The translations under genes were made by a program, and so were the position numbers. From contig DAOTUB010000359.1 in NCBI GenBank assembly GCA_034437455.1, positions 1 to 9,566 on the forward strand: a stretch of DNA of 9,566 bases, written 5' to 3'. The notes under the pieces were generated by a model. The model saw nothing but the letters and a program-made list of their open reading frames with translations, had not been told where the DNA came from and ran no database searches. How positions within the stretch are numbered: position 1 is the first letter of the stretch; the number at the start of each line of letters is the position of its first letter. The DNA comes from DAOTUB01 sp034437455 (GTDB taxonomy: Bacteria > Chloroflexota > Anaerolineae > B4-G1). Shown one piece after another: positions 6,686 through 9,566 of this stretch.

Positions 6686-6964
6686 TTACGTCACCTGATC
6701 GGCGTATTTCTCCTGGTAATAATGCCCGCGTACTTGCTGTAGGCTCTTCAGCAATTCCTCAATGCTCAAATTGGCTTCCAGGCGTAGCCGCTCGATCTCA
6801 CGTGCCAGTTCGGGCACTGTCGAAACCACTGGCGTGATCACGAAGGTGCCGTCCAGGTCTACCAGGCGAAACGTATCCCCTTCTTCAATGCCATACTTCC
6901 GTCGCAACCGGGCGGGCAACGTGAGTGCGCCCCGTTTGCGTACTCGAATAGTCAGATCTGGCAT
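6686..6964 (-). CDS. AbrB/MazE-type (SpoVT-AbrB) DNA-binding protein
   Basis: A 92-residue protein. Residues 6-48 form a swapped-hairpin AbrB domain: IRVRKRGALTLPARLRRKYG then IEEGDTFRLVDLDGTFVITP. It is followed by a helical tail (ELAREIERLRLEANLSIEEL) suited to dimerisation. ATG 6964 is chosen over the upstream in-frame ATG at 7045 because AGGGGG lies about 7 bases before it and the 27 extra residues (SLCSTLFVCKCS) do not fit the family. Proteins of this kind are antitoxins or transition-state regulators. No toxin gene adjoins it: downstream is the convergent helicase remnant, 21 bases away. It is therefore an orphan, possibly a regulator of the element. A matching promoter and a palindrome related to those before 3250 and 7278 lie upstream. 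Confidence 0.85.
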   Translation of the reverse strand: MPDLTIRVRKRGALTLPARLRRKYGIEEGDTFRLVDLDGTFVITPVVSTVPELAREIERLRLEANLSIEELLKSLQQVRGHYYQEKYADQVT

Positions 6965-6993
6965 CAGAGCCCCCTTGGTCCGTTTGTCAATCA

Positions 6994-7045
6994 ATGCGGA
7001 ACATTTGCATACGAACAGTGTACTGCAAAGTGACAGAAAGAGCAA
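6994..7045 (-). promoter_or_regulatory. Putative abrB promoter with overlapping operator, copy 3
   Basis: On the minus strand TTGCTC (7045-7040) and TACACT (7022-7017) are separated by 17 bases. Five bases after the -10 comes TATGC-AAAT-GTTCCGCAT (7011-6994). This is the reverse complement of the palindrome at 3224-3238 with four bases (AAAT) inserted. It would span the transcription start, the usual place for an autorepressor site. The boxes match consensus only moderately. Confidence 0.45.
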
Positions 7046-7209
7046 GAGAATCCGGCAGTCAGTGCAGTGTCCTCAATGAGTATCAAACCTAGCCCCGCCA
7101 TGCACATCAGGCAATGGGTGATCAACAAAGCTTTGGTGCACTTGGGCTGGCCGAGGGTGGTCGTTTCTCGATCGGATTAGCACATAGGGCAGTCAGGGAA
7201 GGCGCCAAC

Positions 7210-7260
7210 TTGACGTTGGATACCTGCCTGGAGTGATAAGGTTTGTACGTGGAACGCATA
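7210..7260 (+). promoter_or_regulatory. Promoter plus palindromic operator, copy 2
   Basis: TTGACG (7210-7215) is a good -35 box; TGATAA (7234-7239), 18 bases on, is the -10 candidate. Six bases later TACGTG-GAA-CGCATA (7246-7260) repeats the palindrome of 3224-3238, with two changes in the left arm and an identical right arm. The 28 bases 7233-7260 align without gaps to 3211-3238. The rest of the 7046-7209 intergenic stretch shows only a 26-codon frame (7100-7180) without a ribosome binding site; I see nothing else in it. Confidence 0.5.
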
Positions 7261-7277
7261 GACAAAAGGAGCAAGCG

Positions 7278-7610
7278 ATGACCGAAACGTTACACAAGTA
7301 CGACACCGACAATGGTTTGAGGATATTGTGCGAGGATTGTGTCCACGAGCGCAGGCGGACTGGCCTGCGGTGTGAGTGGGCAGAGGCGCCCGTTCACCGG
7401 GAACAGGCCCGGCTTTCCTGCCAGGACTGCGGCGCGACGGTCGAGGGTGAGGAACTGTCGCAGCCTGAACCGCCGGACCTGGCGACGCTGATGCGCTGGG
7501 AGGCGGAGGGCTTTTGCGAGGCGGCCTGCCCACACGGCTGCCAAGTCGAGCCGGACGGAACCTGCCCGCACGGTCATTCGTCTTGGCTGATCGTGATGGG
7601 ATTGATCTAG
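7278..7610 (+). CDS. Cys-rich small hypothetical protein (zinc ribbon-like)
   Basis: A 110-residue protein from ATG 7278 (AGGAG seven bases upstream). Cys pairs are arranged as CEDC, then CEW, CQDC and a C-terminal block CEAACPHGCQVEPDGTCPHG ending HSSWLIVMGLI, so zinc binding is likely. Small proteins with a similar C-terminus (roughly GCxVEPDGxCPHGxxSWLLxxGxI) are familiar to me as uncharacterised proteins in accessory regions of several bacteria; this supports the TAG at 7608-7610 as the true end. The next gene starts 27 bases later in the same frame with its own ribosome binding site. It heads the unit that ends with radC. Confidence 0.75.
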   Translation: MTETLHKYDTDNGLRILCEDCVHERRRTGLRCEWAEAPVHREQARLSCQDCGATVEGEELSQPEPPDLATLMRWEAEGFCEAACPHGCQVEPDGTCPHGHSSWLIVMGLI

Positions 7611-7637
7611 GGCAAACCACAGGAGGGACACGGAACA

Positions 7638-8762
7638 ATGAGCGACATAAAAGTCTTTCGTCTGGCCCGGAAGGTCCACTTCGAGCCTCCCCGGGCCTGG
7701 TCAGTGCAGGTCCGCTATGCCTTCGTCTACCACGAAGGTGGAGCGGTCTAGGCCGAAGCAGGCCGGTTGGCGATCTATCTGGGTCCCCGTCGCTTCTTCG
7801 ACGGACAGGAGGATCGGGTCGAGTACCTGTATCGCTTCTCCAACGGTCGCGTGGGCGTGCTGGATGGGCCGCCGGATGACCGTTTCACGCCGGTGGAGGA
7901 TGCAGAAATCGCGGCGCTGGCCGCGCAGGTCAGGACCCTGCCGGAACTGGCAGCGGAGAAAGGATTACTACTGGAGACGATCAGTTGCTTGGATCCCTTC
8001 ACCCTGATCGCTTGCCCTCTCTGTCGAGGGACGGAGTTTACCACGATGGATCTGGCAAGTGTGTGGTGCGACCGCTGCAACACGCAGTTCAGCACGCGCA
8101 TGACCGCCGGCGACCCCGGCGTGGTGGTGGACACGGATCCTGCGCACTATCGCTCTGTCGATGCCCGCTACATCATTCCCCGCCGCGACCTGACTCTCAC
8201 GGTGGTGCTGAAGGACTTTGGCTACAGCAGCCACCCTGAAGGAAAGTGTGGGGACTATTGCGTCAACGATACCACCTACGAGGAGCGAGCGGAGCGGATA
8301 AACTACTATGTCTCTACGCCAACCTCGTTGCGTGATCCCACCCACTGGTGCGGTCTGGAAGTGTACGACTGGACGCTCTATGGCCAGGCCGAGCGGCCTC
8401 GACGGGAGGAGCGGGAGCTCCGAAATGTGATCGGCGATCTGGAGGCCATCGGCCGCATCTATGGCAAGCAGATACGTAGCAACCGGTTGCCCTTGGTGGA
8501 TCTGCTGGCCGAGGGGGGGGCCTGTGGAGAGAAGCGCGAATGGTGGTACCTGGCCAATGTCCTGTACAATTGCGGCGTTCCCTGGTGGCCGGTGTGGTGG
8601 AAAGTACGGGCAGAATTGGAACCCTCTCCCTACGGCGAGGGCCAGGTGGTGAAAGGGTGGGTTGTCACCGACCGCACCCTTTGTCCTGGTTGTCTACGCC
8701 CCGCCGTTGAAGGAGATCACCACCATTGCGATTGGGACCGAATAGGATGGGAACCGAAATGA
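7638..8762 (+). pseudogene. Cys-rich hypothetical protein interrupted by an in-frame TAG
   Basis: ATG 7638 has a strong ribosome binding site (GGAGGG, 7622-7627) and opens MSDIKVFRLARKVHFEPPRA. TAG at 7749-7751 is codon 38, after which the same frame continues without a break (AEAGRLAIYLGPRRFFDGQE) to the TGA at 8760-8762, 374 residues in all if the stop were a sense codon. If it is a real stop, only weak restarts such as TTG 7767 remain. I do not recognise the family. In the full frame it has a four-Cys zinc ribbon (CPLC at 126-129, CDRC at 144-147), a GKCGDYC motif (about 202-208), a Trp-rich segment (VPWWPVWWKV) and a C-terminal CPGC with HHHC (349-364). A run of eight G (8513-8520) lies in frame. 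The stop overlaps radC as ATGA. Confidence 0.6.
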
Positions 8763-9469
8763 AGTATCCCGCCCCCATCGTGCGGACGCTTCCCCTGCGG
8801 GAGCGTCCGCTCTACCGGGTGCAGCGCGACGTCGGCGCTTGCAACCTGGTGGAGCTCCTGGCTGCCATCGTTGGCGGCTCCAGGCAGATCGAGGCGGCCC
8901 ACGACCTGTTGAGCCGCTTGGGAGACCTGGATGGCCTGGTGCAAGCTCCGGTTCGGGAATTGTCGACTACCCCTGGCCTGGGACCGGTCGGCGCGAGCCG
9001 GCTCAAGGCTGCGCTGGAGTTGGGCCGGCGCGCGCTCCTCGCCGTGCCGGAGGATCGACTCGTCGTGCGCTCTCCCGCCGATGTGGCGCAACTCCTGATG
9101 GCCGAGATGTCTCACCTGGAGCAGGAGCACTTTCAGGTGCTCTATCTGAACACGCGCAATCGGCTGCTCGGCTCCGAAACGGTGTACGTGGGCAGCCTCA
9201 ACACGTCCCACATCCGGGTGGCCGAAGTATTCCGGGAGGCTATCCGGCGCAACTGCGCGGCGATCATCGTTGCTCACAACCATCCTTTAGGTTTGCCTGA
9301 CGCTTCACCGGAAGACGTTGCAGTCACCCGCCAGTTAGTCGAGGTGGGTGATCTGTTGAGTATCGAGGTTCTGGATCATTTGATAGTCGGGCGACGAAAT
9401 TTTGTGAGTATGCGCGAGCGAGGATTGGGATTTGAATCAGCAATTCCAATTATGAGGTTGAATCGCTAG
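8759..9469 (+). CDS. radC: RadC-family (JAMM/UPF0758) protein
   Basis: A 236-residue protein of normal family length. ATG 8759 is chosen for the ATGA overlap with the preceding gene and AGGATGG eight bases upstream; ATG 8747 is possible. The N-terminal helical part ends in a helix-hairpin-helix (about 66-90, STTPGLGPVGASRLKAALEL). The MPN/JAMM domain follows (about 103-225): conserved Glu 123 (EHFQVLYLNTRN), H173-x-H175 (HNHP) and S183-x-x-D186 (ASPED), the zinc-binding set. The usual HNHPSGDP reads HNHPLGLP, two unusual replacements. Despite the name, a repair role for RadC is doubtful; RadC-like genes are common on mobile islands and in anti-restriction neighbourhoods. A metal-dependent hydrolase activity is expected from the residues. 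It is the last gene of the unit and appears intact. Confidence 0.92.
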   Translation: MKYPAPIVRTLPLRERPLYRVQRDVGACNLVELLAAIVGGSRQIEAAHDLLSRLGDLDGLVQAPVRELSTTPGLGPVGASRLKAALELGRRALLAVPEDRLVVRSPADVAQLLMAEMSHLEQEHFQVLYLNTRNRLLGSETVYVGSLNTSHIRVAEVFREAIRRNCAAIIVAHNHPLGLPDASPEDVAVTRQLVEVGDLLSIEVLDHLIVGRRNFVSMRERGLGFESAIPIMRLNR

Positions 9470-9502
9470 TTTATGTAAAATCGAGTGTCATTATCGACCA
9501 GA

Positions 9503-9526
9503 AGCACCAGGCTAGCGTGCTCTTTT
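9503..9526 (+). terminator. Possible intrinsic terminator after radC
   Basis: AGCAC (9503-9507) pairs with GTGCT (9517-9521) around nine bases, followed by CTTTT, 33 bases after the radC stop. The stem is short, so this is tentative. The last 40 bases of the window show nothing else. Confidence 0.3.
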
Positions 9527-9566
9527 CAATTCGCTACGTCGGTCAAGCGGTTGTGAATTTGTTCCG

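Noticed and set aside
6686..7045. AbrB starting at the upstream ATG 7045
   Set aside because: The extra 27 residues do not fit the family, and that start would lie upstream of the proposed start site; ATG 6964 has a ribosome binding site.
6665..7277. Toxin partner for the AbrB-type protein
   Set aside because: No minus-strand ORF adjoins it on either side; nothing of PemK, PIN or RelE type can be read.
6284..7751. Genome-wide recoding of TAG as glutamine
   Set aside because: TAG also seems to serve as a normal stop at 7608-7610, where the family-like C-terminus ends and a new ribosome binding site follows, and at 9467-9469 after radC at normal length. Two mutated codons are the simpler reading.
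7278..8762. One giant gene from 7278 to 8762 read through two TAG codons
   Set aside because: The frames are the same, but GGAGGG and ATG 7638 between them, and the natural-looking end of the first protein, argue for two genes.
1..9566. CRISPR array, tRNA or rRNA gene
   Set aside because: I saw no regularly spaced repeats and no cloverleaf or rRNA-like sequence; the only repeats are the three operator-like blocks and the IS ends.

Overview
The window is a GC-rich bacterial accessory region, most likely part of an integrated element or plasmid-like island. The gene set (a ParB/Srx-type protein with zinc knuckles, remnants of a DNA methyltransferase and an SNF2-like helicase, Cys-rich small proteins, a RadC/JAMM protein, an AbrB-type regulator) resembles islands I associate with Chloroflexota such as Anaerolineae. 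That taxonomic call is inference from gene style; there is no rRNA or other marker here.

Layout. (1) 1-3154, plus strand: a frameshifted unrecognised gene whose last codons overlap the TTG start of a 685-residue ParB-like protein, a 19-codon stub, and a small conserved-looking hypothetical gene. A 14-bp-stem hairpin (3174-3209) separates this from the next unit. (2) 3250-6664, plus strand: an unknown 200-residue protein overlaps (ATGA) a chimeric ORF. That ORF starts as a class I DNA methyltransferase (YYPTP, DPCVGAG) and continues as the C-terminal part of a helicase. It is split by a TnpB-only IS200/IS605-family element (4029-5470) and has an amber codon in helicase motif VI. (3) 6686-6964, minus strand: an AbrB/MazE-type transcription factor with no adjacent toxin. 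(4) 7278-9469, plus strand: a Cys-rich small protein, a Cys-rich larger protein broken by an amber codon, and an apparently intact RadC-family protein coupled to it by an ATGA overlap.

Two results stand out. First, the IS element can be delimited to the base. All four IS608-type tetranucleotides are present: left cleavage site TTAC, left guide AAAG at the foot of the left hairpin, right guide GAAT at the foot of the right hairpin, and right cleavage site TCAA. Removing exactly 4029-5470 rejoins the host reading frame in phase. Second, three transcription units (at 3250, at 7278, and abrB on the minus strand) carry variants of one palindromic block, TATGCG-GAA-CGCATA, each 5-6 bases downstream of a possible -10 box. 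This looks like a shared operator, and AbrB is the natural candidate regulator.

Many genes are broken: three apparent 1-base deletions, two in-frame TAG codons and one gene-gene fusion. The ParB-like and RadC genes are intact. Either the island is decaying or the assembly has residual errors; raw reads would tell these apart.
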